Assembly: GCF_049060325.1 (NCBI RefSeq)
Contig: NZ_JBMGPW010000003.1
Coordinates: 62,001 to 126,000, forward strand
Direction: 5' to 3'
DNA length: 64,000 nucleotides
Origin: Vescimonas sanitatis
Lineage (GTDB): Bacteria > Bacillota > Clostridia > Oscillospirales > Oscillospiraceae
How positions within the stretch are numbered: the stretch's first letter is position 1; every line of letters starts with the position of its first letter. Below, piece by piece: positions 1 to 7,974 of this stretch. The position numbers and the translations under genes are program-made. Under the pieces are notes generated by a model. It searched no databases and had not been told where the DNA came from. It saw nothing but the letters and a program-made list of their open reading frames with translations.

Positions 1-488
1 AACGCCAGGGCGATGGTCACATAGGGCACGCCGCCGAAGCCGGAGGTGCTGAACACGATGCCGACCACCACGATGGCAATGATCACAAAGTGCCGCCAAT
101 TCATCTTCTCGCGGAAGATAACGGCCCCAAGGGCAAATACCACCAGCGGCTGGATGTAATACCCCAGGCTGCACTCCAGCACGCGGCCGTTCTGCACCGC
201 CCACAGGTACACCAGCCAGTCGCCGAACAGCAGCACCGATGCAGGCATCTCCCGCTTGAGCACCTGCTTGTCCTTGAATACGGCCCACAGCTGCGGCAGC
301 TTTCCCTGCACCTTCAGAATACACAGGCAGGCCACCGCTGCCCAGATAATGCGGCAGGCCATGATGAAAAACGTGTCGATCTCGCCGCACACATTGGTGC
401 ACATATACCAGTACAGCGGCTGGAAACCCCAGATGAAAAAGCACACCGACATAGCCCCCAGGCCCTTGCGGTAGTTGACCGTTTGCAT
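1..488 (-). CDS. rarD: RarD-type EamA/DMT family permease, C-terminus outside window
   Basis: The reverse strand is open from an ATG at 488 to the window edge, giving 162 residues that start MQTVNYRKGLGAMSVCFFIWG. The early motif FxIWGxxPxYW, a tryptophan-rich loop before LLFGDWLVYLWAVQNGRVLECSLGYYIQPL, and about five hydrophobic helices match RarD, the ten-helix branch of the EamA transporters first named for chloramphenicol sensitivity. The substrate is not established. The protein is probably about 300 residues when complete, so roughly half is missing. It is transcribed away from the HAD gene at 615. The family call is firm; the function is only by family. Confidence 0.8.
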   Translation of the reverse strand, partial: MQTVNYRKGLGAMSVCFFIWGFQPLYWYMCTNVCGEIDTFFIMACRIIWAAVACLCILKVQGKLPQLWAVFKDKQVLKREMPASVLLFGDWLVYLWAVQNGRVLECSLGYYIQPLVVFALGAVIFREKMNWRHFVIIAIVVVGIVFSTSGFGGVPYVTIALA

Positions 489-614
489 ACGTTTCCCCTC
501 ACTTTCCTACAGAAATCGGGTAGTTTCCCCATTTACAGCGTCCAATAACCATGATATGATAACACCTGCAACGCGGAATAGCAAGCCATATTTCCCCGGA
601 AAAGGAGGTTTCCC

Positions 615-1247
615 ATGCTGCTGTTTGACATGGACGGAACGCTGATCGACTCCAACGGCATCTGGAAGGACGTGGACACGCGTTTCTTGGAGAAGCGAGG
701 TCTGCCCTATACGCAGGAATACTATGAGGGCGTGGCCCACACCATCTTCCCGCTGGCGGCCAAATTCACAAAGGAATTCTGCCATCTGCCGGAGAGCGAA
801 GCCGCCATCATGGCCGAGTGGATGGAGATGGCCGGCGACATTTACGCCACGGACGTAACGGAAAAGCCCGGTGTCCGCGCCTATCTGGAGCAGATGAAGA
901 ACCGCGGCGAGCGTATGGCTGTGGTCACCAGCGCGGTCCCTGTTCATTGCCGTACGGCGCTGACCCACCTGGGCCTGCTGCCCTATTTCGAGCGTATTTT
1001 CTTCGCCCAGGAGCTGGGCACCGAGAAAAAGTACCCCGCCCTCTGGGAGAAGGTCGCCGCTGCACTGGGCGTCTCCCCCGCAGACTGCACCCTGTTCGAC
1101 GACTCCGTGGAGGCCATCCGCGGCGCCAAGGCCGCCGGGATGCACACCGTGGGCGTGGCAGACCCCTACTTTGCCTCCACCGCTGACGAAATGGCCCGCA
1201 CCTGTGACCGTTACATCTCCAGCTTCGGCGAACTGCTTTATCCTTGA
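615..1247 (+). CDS. HAD-superfamily hydrolase (phosphoglycolate phosphatase/beta-PGM-like)
   Basis: This 210-residue protein begins MLLFDMDGTLIDSNGIW, which is HAD motif I (DxDGT) with the nucleophile and acid/base aspartates at residues 5 and 7. Motif II is the VVTSAVP segment, the lysine is in the GTEKKYP segment, and motif III is LFDDSVEAIRGAKAAGM near residue 160. The helical cap between motifs I and II makes it subfamily IA. It should dephosphorylate a small phosphometabolite in the cytosol; the substrate cannot be told from sequence. A strong AAAGGAGG lies just upstream of the ATG. The stop codon overlaps the -35 box of the next gene's promoter. Confidence 0.85.
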   Translation: MLLFDMDGTLIDSNGIWKDVDTRFLEKRGLPYTQEYYEGVAHTIFPLAAKFTKEFCHLPESEAAIMAEWMEMAGDIYATDVTEKPGVRAYLEQMKNRGERMAVVTSAVPVHCRTALTHLGLLPYFERIFFAQELGTEKKYPALWEKVAAALGVSPADCTLFDDSVEAIRGAKAAGMHTVGVADPYFASTADEMARTCDRYISSFGELLYP

Positions 1248-1272
1248 CTTTTGTCGAACGATTTACTATAAT
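1244..1272 (+). promoter_or_regulatory. Sigma-A promoter for the phosphoribosyltransferase gene
   Basis: TTGACT (1244-1249) and TATAAT (1267-1272) are separated by 17 nt. The -35 box overlaps the stop codon of the HAD gene. A leader of about 70 nt follows, containing a hairpin at roughly 1310-1335 (GCGG-CTGCC/GGCAG-CCGC) just ahead of the GAAGGAG ribosome site. Confidence 0.7.
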
Positions 1273-1349
1273 TAGGGTTACGGCGCCCCATGCGCCGCTT
1301 ATTATGCGCGGCTGCCCGCAGGCAGGACCGCTTGAAGGAGTTTTGTATC

Positions 1350-1910
1350 ATGCCTGTTTATCCCATGGACATCGCTGGGCTCCACCGGGAGCTGCCTATC
1401 TGTAAGGTCACGGACGACCTGTACATCGGCGCCTTCATCTGCTTTGGCGACGCGGAGCTGACCGTAGCCTGCGCCCGTGATATGCTGGCCATGCTGGAGG
1501 CAGACAGCTACGACTATCTGTTCACCGCCGAGGCCAAGTCCATCCCCCTGATCCACGAGATGGCCCGTCAAAGCGGTGCGAAAAAGTATTTCATCGCCCG
1601 CAAGGGCCCCAAGGCGTATATGCCCGATCCCCTGCACGTGGAGGATAAATCCATCACCACCGCCGGGGTGCAGAAGCTGTATCTGGGCCGTGACGACGCC
1701 GACCTGATCCGCGGCAAGCGCATCGTTCTCATGGATGACGTGATCTCCACCGGCGGCTCCCTCCACGCCATGGAGGAGCTGGTGAAGATGGCCGGCGGTA
1801 CCGTAGTGGACCGCATCGCCGTGCTGGCCGAGGGCGGTGCGGCGGACCGCGAGGACATCAAGTACCTGGGTGTCCTTCCGGTATTCAACGCCGACGGAAG
1901 CATCAAGTAA
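1350..1910 (+). CDS. Phosphoribosyltransferase family protein (adenine PRTase-like)
   Basis: This 186-residue protein is read from the ATG at 1350, chosen because GAAGGAG sits 9 nt upstream; an upstream in-frame extension to 1290 has no ribosome site. The PRPP-binding loop is RIVLMDDVISTGGSLHAMEEL near residues 120-140, typical of type I phosphoribosyltransferases and closest in form to adenine PRTase. It would join a base to PRPP, giving a nucleotide and pyrophosphate. It lies upstream of adenine deaminase, which suggests purine salvage, but the base specificity is inferred. It has its own promoter and a strong terminator. Confidence 0.75.
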   Translation: MPVYPMDIAGLHRELPICKVTDDLYIGAFICFGDAELTVACARDMLAMLEADSYDYLFTAEAKSIPLIHEMARQSGAKKYFIARKGPKAYMPDPLHVEDKSITTAGVQKLYLGRDDADLIRGKRIVLMDDVISTGGSLHAMEELVKMAGGTVVDRIAVLAEGGAADREDIKYLGVLPVFNADGSIK

Positions 1911-1941
1911 AGAGAAGCGCCTATAGGCGCTTCTCTTTTTT
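1911..1941 (+). terminator. Intrinsic terminator after the phosphoribosyltransferase
   Basis: A perfect 11-bp stem (AGAGAAGCGCC with its complement) has a 4-nt loop and is followed by six T. It starts immediately after the stop codon. Confidence 0.9.
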
Positions 1942-2085
1942 GTTCTCATTAGCAAAACCGCATGACCGCCGCCATCTGCCGCACATTTTTTATAGCGTGT
2001 GGGGATAGACTTTTATGATAAGTTATGGTAATATGTAGAATTAATAATACTAATGCTTTGAGTGGGAGAAAGGAGCAGTTCCATT

Positions 2086-3816
2086 ATGGCAGTAAAAGAG
2101 AGCTATGCCGGCAAGATCAACCGGAAGCTGACAAAAAAGCTGCGGGTCATCGCCGTGGCCGCCGGCCGTGAAAAGGCCGACCTGGTGCTGAAAAACGCCA
2201 CCTATGTCAACGTATTCTCCAACGAGCTGTGTCACGGCGACATCGCCGTGGCCGAGGGCCTGATCGTGGGCATGGGTGAATACAGCGGCAATACAGAGGT
2301 AGATATGGGCGGTAAGATCGTCCTCCCCGGCTTTGTGGACGCCCACATTCATCTGGAGAGTTCCCTGGTCAGTCCCACGGAGTTTGCCAAGGCGGTGCTG
2401 CCCCATGGCACCACCACCGTCATCACCGACCCCCACGAGATCGCCAACGTTATGGGCACCGATGGCATCGAGTATATGCTCCAGGCCACCGAGGACCTGC
2501 CCGTGGACGTGCGCTTTATGCTGCCCTCCTGCGTGCCGGCCACGCCGCTGGACGAGTCCGGCGCCAACCTGGACTACCGGGCTATCGACAGCTTCTATGA
2601 CCATCCCCGTGTACAGGGTCTGGCCGAGATGATGAACTTCGTGGGCACCATCAACGGCGATCCCCAGGTGGTGGAGAAGATCGTGGCCAGCCAGGCCCAT
2701 CACAAGAAGATCGACGGCCACGCCCCCGACCTGGTGGGCAACGACCTGAACGCCTACATCGCCGCCGGCGTGTACTCCGACCACGAGTGCCACGACCTGA
2801 ACGACGCCATCGCAAAGCTCCAGCGCGGCCAGTTCATTATGATCCGCGAGGGCACCGCAGCCCGCAATCTGGAAGCGCTGGTCCCCCTACTGTGCGACAA
2901 GTATGTGGAACGCTGTATGTTCTGCACCGATGACAAGCACCCCAACGACCTGCTGGAAAAGGGTCACATCGACTACATCGTCAAAAAGGCCATCTCTCTG
3001 GGCGCCGACCCCATTACCGCCATCAAGGCCGCCTGCCACAACGCTGCCCGCTACTTCCTGCTGAACAACCGCGGCGCCATTGCACCCGGCTATCTGGCGG
3101 ACTTCGTCATCATCGACGACTTTGACCACTTTAACATCGAAAAGGTCTACAAGCGCGGCGTACTGATGGTAGACCATGGCGTGGTGGCGGACTTCCCCGT
3201 CCCGGAGATCGACCCCTATCTGGTCAACCGTGCCCACGACACCTTCCACGTGGCCCCGCTGACCGCCGCCGACTTTACCGACAGCCGTCCCCACGCGGTC
3301 ATCGGTATGGTCAACGGCGAGATCACCACCACCGACGGCGGCTACACCGACCGTATCGATGTGGACTATGACATTCTGAAGATCGCCGTCATCGAGCGTC
3401 ATAAGAACACCCACCACATCGGTCTGGGCTACATCAAGGGCTATGGCCTGCAAAAGGGCGCCGTGGCCACCAGCATCAGCCACGACAGCCACAACATCAT
3501 CGTAGTGGGTACCAATGAGGAGGACATGGCCTTCGCCGCCAACCGCATCGTACAGCAGCACGGCGGCATCACCGTAGTGGAGAATGGTCAGGTAAAGGGC
3601 GAGCTGCTGCTGGCCATCGCCGGCATCATGTCTGACGACACGCTCATAAACGTGAACCGCGACTTGGAGAACGCCAAAAAAGCTGCCTACGACCTGGGCG
3701 TGTCCACCGGTATCGACCCGTTTATGACCCTGAGCTTCATGGCCCTGCCGGTGATCCCCAGCCTGCGCATCACCACCCGCGGCGTGTTCGACGTCACCAC
3801 TCAGCGCTACGTCTGA
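2086..3816 (+). CDS. ade: Adenine deaminase
   Basis: This 576-residue enzyme converts adenine to hypoxanthine and ammonia in purine salvage. The start at 2086 (MAVKESYAGKINRK) is preferred over 2062 because AGGAG at 2071-2075 serves it with good spacing. The metal-binding motif FVDAHIHLESS appears near residue 90, TDPHEIANVMG near 120, and FCTDDKHPNDLLEKGHID near 280, with the bacterial Ade C-terminal domain (ITVVENGQVKGELLLAIAGIMSD) after residue 480. Length fits the family. A possible promoter is TAGACT-N17-TAATAT at 2006-2034. No purine riboswitch is visible in the 140-bp leader. Confidence 0.95.
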   Translation: MAVKESYAGKINRKLTKKLRVIAVAAGREKADLVLKNATYVNVFSNELCHGDIAVAEGLIVGMGEYSGNTEVDMGGKIVLPGFVDAHIHLESSLVSPTEFAKAVLPHGTTTVITDPHEIANVMGTDGIEYMLQATEDLPVDVRFMLPSCVPATPLDESGANLDYRAIDSFYDHPRVQGLAEMMNFVGTINGDPQVVEKIVASQAHHKKIDGHAPDLVGNDLNAYIAAGVYSDHECHDLNDAIAKLQRGQFIMIREGTAARNLEALVPLLCDKYVERCMFCTDDKHPNDLLEKGHIDYIVKKAISLGADPITAIKAACHNAARYFLLNNRGAIAPGYLADFVIIDDFDHFNIEKVYKRGVLMVDHGVVADFPVPEIDPYLVNRAHDTFHVAPLTAADFTDSRPHAVIGMVNGEITTTDGGYTDRIDVDYDILKIAVIERHKNTHHIGLGYIKGYGLQKGAVATSISHDSHNIIVVGTNEEDMAFAANRIVQQHGGITVVENGQVKGELLLAIAGIMSDDTLINVNRDLENAKKAAYDLGVSTGIDPFMTLSFMALPVIPSLRITTRGVFDVTTQRYV

Positions 3817-3851
3817 TACCTGCTCCCCGCTTCGCCGGGACCTATATCCGC

Positions 3852-3886
3852 AAAAAAAGAAAGCCCTCGCGGGCTTTCTTTTTTTG
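3852..3886. terminator. Bidirectional terminator between ade and the PhzF gene
   Basis: AAAGAAAGCCC/GGGCTTTCTTT stem flanked by an A-run on the left and a T-run on the right, between two convergent genes. Confidence 0.85.
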
Positions 3887-3887
3887 C

Positions 3888-4745
3888 TCACAGCTTCAGT
3901 TCACAATCCAGGCTCATGACCGCGCTGCCACCGATACGGACGGTCACGGCGCCGTCCTTTTCATACAGAAGGCTGCGTATCTCGCTGGGCCGACTCATGT
4001 GCTCGCCCTGCAAAAACACATTCTCCCGCTCCGGCTCCACATCGCCTCGCAGGTAGAGATAATACGTCAGTGCACCGTTGCTGGTCCCGGTGGCACACTC
4101 CTCCGGGATGTCGTACAGGGGCGCGTAGTTGCTGCACCAGGCCGTCACGCCGTCCCGCCCCGGGCAGAACATATGCACGCCGGTCACATCGTACTTCCGT
4201 GACAGTTCCGTGACCACCGGTGCGTTCTGCGCTGCCCGCATGAGCGTCTCATGGTCCCGGACGGGCATCATAATATCCGCCAGACCGGTGGACACCATTC
4301 GTGGGATATATCCCTCCGGGCAGTCCGCCTCCGTCAGGCCATAGGCGGCGTACAGCGCGGCGCGCTCCGCTGCCGGGATGTCGCCGATCAGCTGCGGCGG
4401 CGCCATATCCATCCAGACAGTACCGCCCCTGACGGTGATGTTCAGCTCCCCGGCCTTTGTGTGGGCAATATGGTCGCCGTCGCCGATCTTCTCCAGCTGC
4501 CGCAGCAGGGCGAAGGACGCCACCGTGGCGTGGCCGCACAGGTCCACCTCCCCGGCGGGGGTGAAATAGCGCAGGGATACGGAGCCGTCCGGCTCCATAT
4601 GTATAAAGGCCGTCTCCGAGTGCTTCATCTCCGCAGCGATCTGCCGCATGGTCTCATCAGACAGCTCCCGGTCCGGCAGTGCCACTCCCGCCTGGTTGCC
4701 GCCGAAGATCCGATTGGCAAAGGCGTCCATCACATAGAGCTTCAT
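3888..4745 (-). CDS. PhzF family isomerase/epimerase
   Basis: This 285-residue protein starts MKLYVMDAFANRIFGGNQAGVALP, the hallmark N-terminus of the PhzF (diaminopimelate-epimerase-like) fold. The proposed catalytic glutamate lies in MKHSETAFI (residue 44). The second half carries DLCGHATVASF and EECATGTSNGALTYYL, the two matching turns of the duplicated fold. PhzF relatives include the phenazine enzyme and many uncharacterised isomerases; no phenazine genes are nearby, so the substrate is unknown. GGGAGG precedes the ATG. Confidence 0.85.
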   Translation of the reverse strand: MKLYVMDAFANRIFGGNQAGVALPDRELSDETMRQIAAEMKHSETAFIHMEPDGSVSLRYFTPAGEVDLCGHATVASFALLRQLEKIGDGDHIAHTKAGELNITVRGGTVWMDMAPPQLIGDIPAAERAALYAAYGLTEADCPEGYIPRMVSTGLADIMMPVRDHETLMRAAQNAPVVTELSRKYDVTGVHMFCPGRDGVTAWCSNYAPLYDIPEECATGTSNGALTYYLYLRGDVEPERENVFLQGEHMSRPSEIRSLLYEKDGAVTVRIGGSAVMSLDCELKL

Positions 4746-4778
4746 AGGGTATACCTCCCAGTTTTTCTTGTGGTTTTC

Positions 4779-4807
4779 ATTATATACTCTCTTGCTCTTA
4801 ACGGCAA
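4779..4807 (-). promoter_or_regulatory. Promoter for the PhzF gene
   Basis: On the reverse strand TTGCCG (4807-4802) and TATAAT (4784-4779) are 17 nt apart, about 35 nt before the start codon. Confidence 0.7.
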
Positions 4808-4813
4808 GTATAT

Positions 4814-4842
4814 TTGACTTCCGATGTATTTTTCGTTAGAAT
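4814..4842 (+). promoter_or_regulatory. Promoter for the MATE gene
   Basis: TTGACT (4814-4819), a 17-nt spacer and TAGAAT (4837-4842) lie 65 nt before the MATE start, back to back with the PhzF promoter. Confidence 0.65.
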
Positions 4843-4907
4843 AGAATTGCAGCAGGTGTCTGTGTGAACGCCCGCCGCTAAAAGCGAAGAAAGGAACTTC
4901 ATCGAAA

Positions 4908-6227
4908 ATGCTCAATGAGCGAAGTCTGTTATCACAATTTCTGCATTTCGTAGCCGCTACGGTGGCATCCCTCATGGTTTTCAGCCTGTACTCCATCGTG
5001 GACGGGCTGATGGTCGCCAAGGGCGTAGGCGAATACGCCATGGCAGCGGTGAATCTGGCGGTACCGTTCACCAATGTGCTGTTCTCCATCGGCGTCATCT
5101 TCGCCGTCGGTACCAGCACCATCATCGCCATCTATCTGGGACAAAACCAAGGCGAGAAGGCCAATAGCCTGTTCTCTCAGAACATCGTGCTGCTGACGTG
5201 CGTCGGCCTGACCATCACCGTCCTCGTTTTCGTATTTCTGGAGCCGTTCGCCGTGCTGCTGGGCGCAAAGGGCGTAACGTATCAATATACCATCGATTAT
5301 CTCCGGGGCCTGGCCCCTTTCGCGCTGTGCTTCATCATCTCCTATAACATGGAGGTGCTGATCAAGACCGACGGCTATCCCCGTCTGGCAATTCTGACGG
5401 TCATCACCGGCTGTCTGGCCAACTGCGTGCTGGACTATATCGCCATCTTTGTGCTGAATCTGGGCGTATGGGGCGCGGCCTTCGCCACAGGTCTTTCCCA
5501 GCTTCTGACGTGCATCATCTATCTGCGCCACTTCCTGGGCGGACACAACACCTTCCACTTTGTGAAGTTCAGGATGGACTGGGGCATCTACAAGCGGCTA
5601 ATCCCGCTGGGCTTTGCCGACGGCGTAACGGAGCTGTGCAACGGCGTGATGATCTTCCTGTTCAACCGGGTCATCCTCCGGTGCCTCGGCGACGACGGAC
5701 TGGTGTGCTACACCATCATCGCCTATGTGAACACCCTCATCATCAACACCATGCTGGGCATCTCGCAGGGCAGCCAGCCGCTGGTCAGCTACCACTACGG
5801 CAAGGGGGACGCGGCGGGCTACAAGAAGCTGCTGCGGTATGGCTTTACAGCGGTGGGCATCATGACGGCGGTGATCTTCGCCGGTGTGATGATCTTTGCC
5901 CCCCAGATCGCCGGGATCTTCCTCGGCGCGGAGAAGCCGGAGCTGCTGGGCAGCGCGGCCGGCGCGCTGCGGCGGTACGGTCTGTGCTATCTGCTGCTGG
6001 GCGGCAACATCCTCATGGGCGGCTTCCTGACGGCGGTGGAGCGGCCGAAGGCGGCTATTTCCATCTCCGTGGGCCGCGGCCTGCTCTTCCAGGCCGGTGC
6101 GCTGCTGCTGTTGGCGGCAGCCGTGGGCGGCACGGGCATTTGGTTTGCGCCGGTGATCTCCGAGGCGCTGTGCGCGGTAATGGCCGTGTGGTTCCTCCGG
6201 CGGTTCCTGCGGAAAACCGCGGCATAA
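4908..6227 (+). CDS. MATE family multidrug/cation antiporter
   Basis: This 439-residue membrane protein has about twelve hydrophobic helices arranged as two similar halves. Typical MATE signatures are VDGLMVAKGVGEYAMAAVNLAVPF near the N-terminus and GISQGSQPLVSYHYGKGD in the middle. It probably exports cationic compounds using a Na+ or H+ gradient; no substrate can be assigned. It stands alone with its own promoter and a bidirectional terminator shared with convergent glyA. A decayed relative lies at 20232-20849. Confidence 0.9.
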   Translation: MLNERSLLSQFLHFVAATVASLMVFSLYSIVDGLMVAKGVGEYAMAAVNLAVPFTNVLFSIGVIFAVGTSTIIAIYLGQNQGEKANSLFSQNIVLLTCVGLTITVLVFVFLEPFAVLLGAKGVTYQYTIDYLRGLAPFALCFIISYNMEVLIKTDGYPRLAILTVITGCLANCVLDYIAIFVLNLGVWGAAFATGLSQLLTCIIYLRHFLGGHNTFHFVKFRMDWGIYKRLIPLGFADGVTELCNGVMIFLFNRVILRCLGDDGLVCYTIIAYVNTLIINTMLGISQGSQPLVSYHYGKGDAAGYKKLLRYGFTAVGIMTAVIFAGVMIFAPQIAGIFLGAEKPELLGSAAGALRRYGLCYLLLGGNILMGGFLTAVERPKAAISISVGRGLLFQAGALLLLAAAVGGTGIWFAPVISEALCAVMAVWFLRRFLRKTAA

Positions 6228-6235
6228 CCAACATA

Positions 6236-6273
6236 AAAAGTATCCCGCGGCACAGCCGCGGGATATTTTTTTG
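6236..6273. terminator. Bidirectional terminator between MATE and glyA
   Basis: Perfect 11-bp stem TATCCCGCGGC/GCCGCGGGATA with a 3-nt loop, A-run before and T-run after, between convergent genes. Confidence 0.9.
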
Positions 6274-6289
6274 CTCTCTTTAAGGCGCC

Positions 6290-7486
6290 TTACGCCTGCG
6301 CGGCCTTTTCCGCCGTCATCCGCCGGATCACCTCGTCAATACGGTGGGCAACGCGGCAGAAATCCTCCGCCGTATAGCCCTTGGTGGTCATGGCGGCGGT
6401 GCCGATGCGGACGCCGCTGGTCTGGAACGGCGAGCGTTTGTCCCCGGGGACGCAGTTCTTATTCAGCGTAATACCGCAGCGGTCCAATTCCTCCTGTACC
6501 TCACGTCCGGTAAGTCCGGTATCCGTCAGATCCAGCAAAAACAGATGGTTGTCCGTGCCGCCGGTAACGACCTTGTAGCCCATGGCCATGAACTCCGCCG
6601 CCATCGCCCTGCAGTTGACCACCACACGGTGGATATACGTTCGGTACTCCGGGGTCAGCGCCTCCTCCGCAGCCACTGCCTTGCCGGCGATCACGTGCTG
6701 CAAAGGGCCGCCCTGCATACCGGGAAATACGGCGCTGTCCACCTTTTTCGCCAGCTCCGGCCGGCAGAAGATCAGTCCGCCCCGCGGGCCGCGCAGCGTC
6801 TTGTGCGTCGTGGTCGTGACCACATCTGCCAGTCCAAAGGGGCTGGGGTGCTCCCCCACCGCCACCAGCCCGGCAATGTGGGCGATGTCCGCCATGAAAT
6901 ACGCCCCCGCCGCCTGCGCCGCCCGGGCAAAGCGTGCAAAGTCGATGGTCCGGCTGTAGGCCGACGCTCCTGCGATGATCAGCCGCGGCTTCAGCTCCCG
7001 TGCAAGCCTCTCCATACCGTCATAGTCGATCAGGCCGTTTTCGTCCACATCGTAGGCCGCTATGTCATACAGCCTGCCGGAGGCATTTACCGGCAGTCCG
7101 TGGGACAGATGCCCACCGTTGGCCAGACTCATGGACAGGATCCGGTCTCCCGGCTGCAGCAGCGCCATATACGCCGCCAGATTGGCGGAGGTACCGCTGT
7201 GAGGCTGCACGTTCACGTGGTAGTCTGTGTGAAATACCTCCCTCCACTTGGCGATGCAGTACGTCTCCAGCTCGTCCACCACCAGGCAGCCGCCGTAGTA
7301 GCGCCCCTGATTTCCCATCTCCCGGTGGGCGGGATACCCCTCGGAATACTTATTGGTCAGGCAGCTGCCCACGGCGCGGCATACCGCCTCGCTGGTGAAA
7401 TTCTCGCTGGCGATCAGTTCCACCGTTGTTTCCTGCCGCCGCTGCTCCATGGCAATATAGTCGAAAACCTTGGATGTCACACCCAT
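6290..7486 (-). CDS. glyA: Serine hydroxymethyltransferase
   Basis: This 398-residue PLP enzyme interconverts serine and glycine while loading tetrahydrofolate with a one-carbon unit. Visible family motifs are ELIASENFTSEAV, NKYSEGYPAHREMGNQGRYYGG, and the PLP-lysine segment TTTTHKTLRGPRGGLIF (lysine near residue 227). It is slightly shorter than the usual 410-420 residues but shows no gap. A reverse-strand promoter (TTGCAT, 16-nt spacer, TATAAT) lies just upstream. The C-terminus ends in an alanine-rich tail. Confidence 0.95.
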   Translation of the reverse strand: MGVTSKVFDYIAMEQRRQETTVELIASENFTSEAVCRAVGSCLTNKYSEGYPAHREMGNQGRYYGGCLVVDELETYCIAKWREVFHTDYHVNVQPHSGTSANLAAYMALLQPGDRILSMSLANGGHLSHGLPVNASGRLYDIAAYDVDENGLIDYDGMERLARELKPRLIIAGASAYSRTIDFARFARAAQAAGAYFMADIAHIAGLVAVGEHPSPFGLADVVTTTTHKTLRGPRGGLIFCRPELAKKVDSAVFPGMQGGPLQHVIAGKAVAAEEALTPEYRTYIHRVVVNCRAMAAEFMAMGYKVVTGGTDNHLFLLDLTDTGLTGREVQEELDRCGITLNKNCVPGDKRSPFQTSGVRIGTAAMTTKGYTAEDFCRVAHRIDEVIRRMTAEKAAQA

Positions 7487-7634
7487 CTCTCCCCACGTAT
7501 TGTATTATTGCGTCAACCATTATACCACATATCGGGCCCCATGCAAGGCCTTATGTCTAAATAACCAAAATACACGAAATCACATACCTGCCCTGTAGGT
7601 TTTTTGTAAAAAACACAGAAAGGTGAAAAAAGGG

Positions 7635-7663
7635 TTGACAACAGCGCGTTAAGGGCGTATTAT
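7635..7663 (+). promoter_or_regulatory. Consensus promoter of the metQNI transcript
   Basis: A perfect TTGACA (7635-7640), a 17-nt spacer and TATTAT (7658-7663). The transcript should begin near 7670, giving a leader of about 300 nt before metQ that contains a small ORF and a terminator. Confidence 0.85.
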
Positions 7664-7707
7664 GCCACCATCCCGACAGGGAAAATCACAGAAGGAGGAA
7701 AGCCGAC

Positions 7708-7815
7708 ATGAAGCGTAACGTCACCATGATGATGTGCGAGATGTGCATGGGTATGATGTCCATGTGCATGTTTCGTCGCGCCGAAAAGGTCATCAGCTTT
7801 CCGAAAACTGTTTGA
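7708..7815 (+). CDS. Met-rich 35-residue leader peptide of the methionine importer operon
   Basis: A short ORF with GAAGGAGG 8-9 nt before its ATG. It encodes ten Met and three Cys in 35 residues; nine Met fall within codons 7-21 (MMMCEMCMGMMSMCM). It ends at TGA 7813-7815, 30 nt before a strong terminator and 160 nt before metQ. Its position and codon content match the leader peptides of amino-acid attenuators, in which a ribosome starved of the cognate charged tRNA stalls on repeated codons. That role is an inference. An alternative, a Met/Cys metal-binding peptide, is less likely given the downstream genes. Confidence 0.8.
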   Translation: MKRNVTMMMCEMCMGMMSMCMFRRAEKVISFPKTV

Positions 7816-7868
7816 CGGCTTGAAAAAAAGCCGATGTGTAAGCAGACAGCGGAGGGTCAGTGATGACC
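7788..7868 (+). promoter_or_regulatory. Candidate antiterminator pairing in the metQNI leader
   Basis: GGTCATCA at 7788-7795 (leader codons 27-30) is exactly complementary to TGATGACC at 7861-7868, the 3' arm of the upper terminator stem. A helix between them would cross, and so exclude, the terminator's lower stem. The last Met codon ends at 7770, so a ribosome stalled there leaves 7788 onward free, whereas one at the stop codon covers it. A small hairpin (7816-7833, CGGCTT/AAGCCG) lies between. Confidence 0.6.
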
Positions 7869-7887
7869 AGCCGCTGTTTTTGTTTTG
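7846..7887 (+). terminator. Attenuator terminator upstream of metQ
   Basis: Lower stem ACAGCGG (7846-7852) pairs with CCGCTGT (7871-7877). Upper stem GGTCA (7855-7859) pairs with TGACC (7864-7868), closed by a GTGA (GNRA-type) loop. The two stems are separated by a symmetric AG/AG internal loop. TTTTTGTTTTG follows. It lies inside the leader, before any structural gene, so it can only act as an attenuator. Confidence 0.85.
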
Positions 7888-7974
7888 CTTATGTACCGCC
7901 GTTCCGGCCGGGCGGCGGTGCTGAGATAAAATCGTAACCAACCAAGTTTAATCATTTCAAAGGAGACTGCGAAC

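Noticed and set aside
1942..2085. Purine riboswitch before adenine deaminase
   Set aside because: The conserved loop sequences and P1 of purine riboswitches are absent.
7708..7815. Met/Cys-rich peptide as a copper-binding metallochaperone
   Set aside because: Considered because of the MxCxxMC pattern. The position between a promoter and an attenuator of a methionine importer makes a leader peptide the better reading.
7664..7974. S-box or T-box in the metQ leader
   Set aside because: No S-box landmarks (GGAGGGAC, GATGAGG) and no T-box sequence (TGGNACCGCG) are present.
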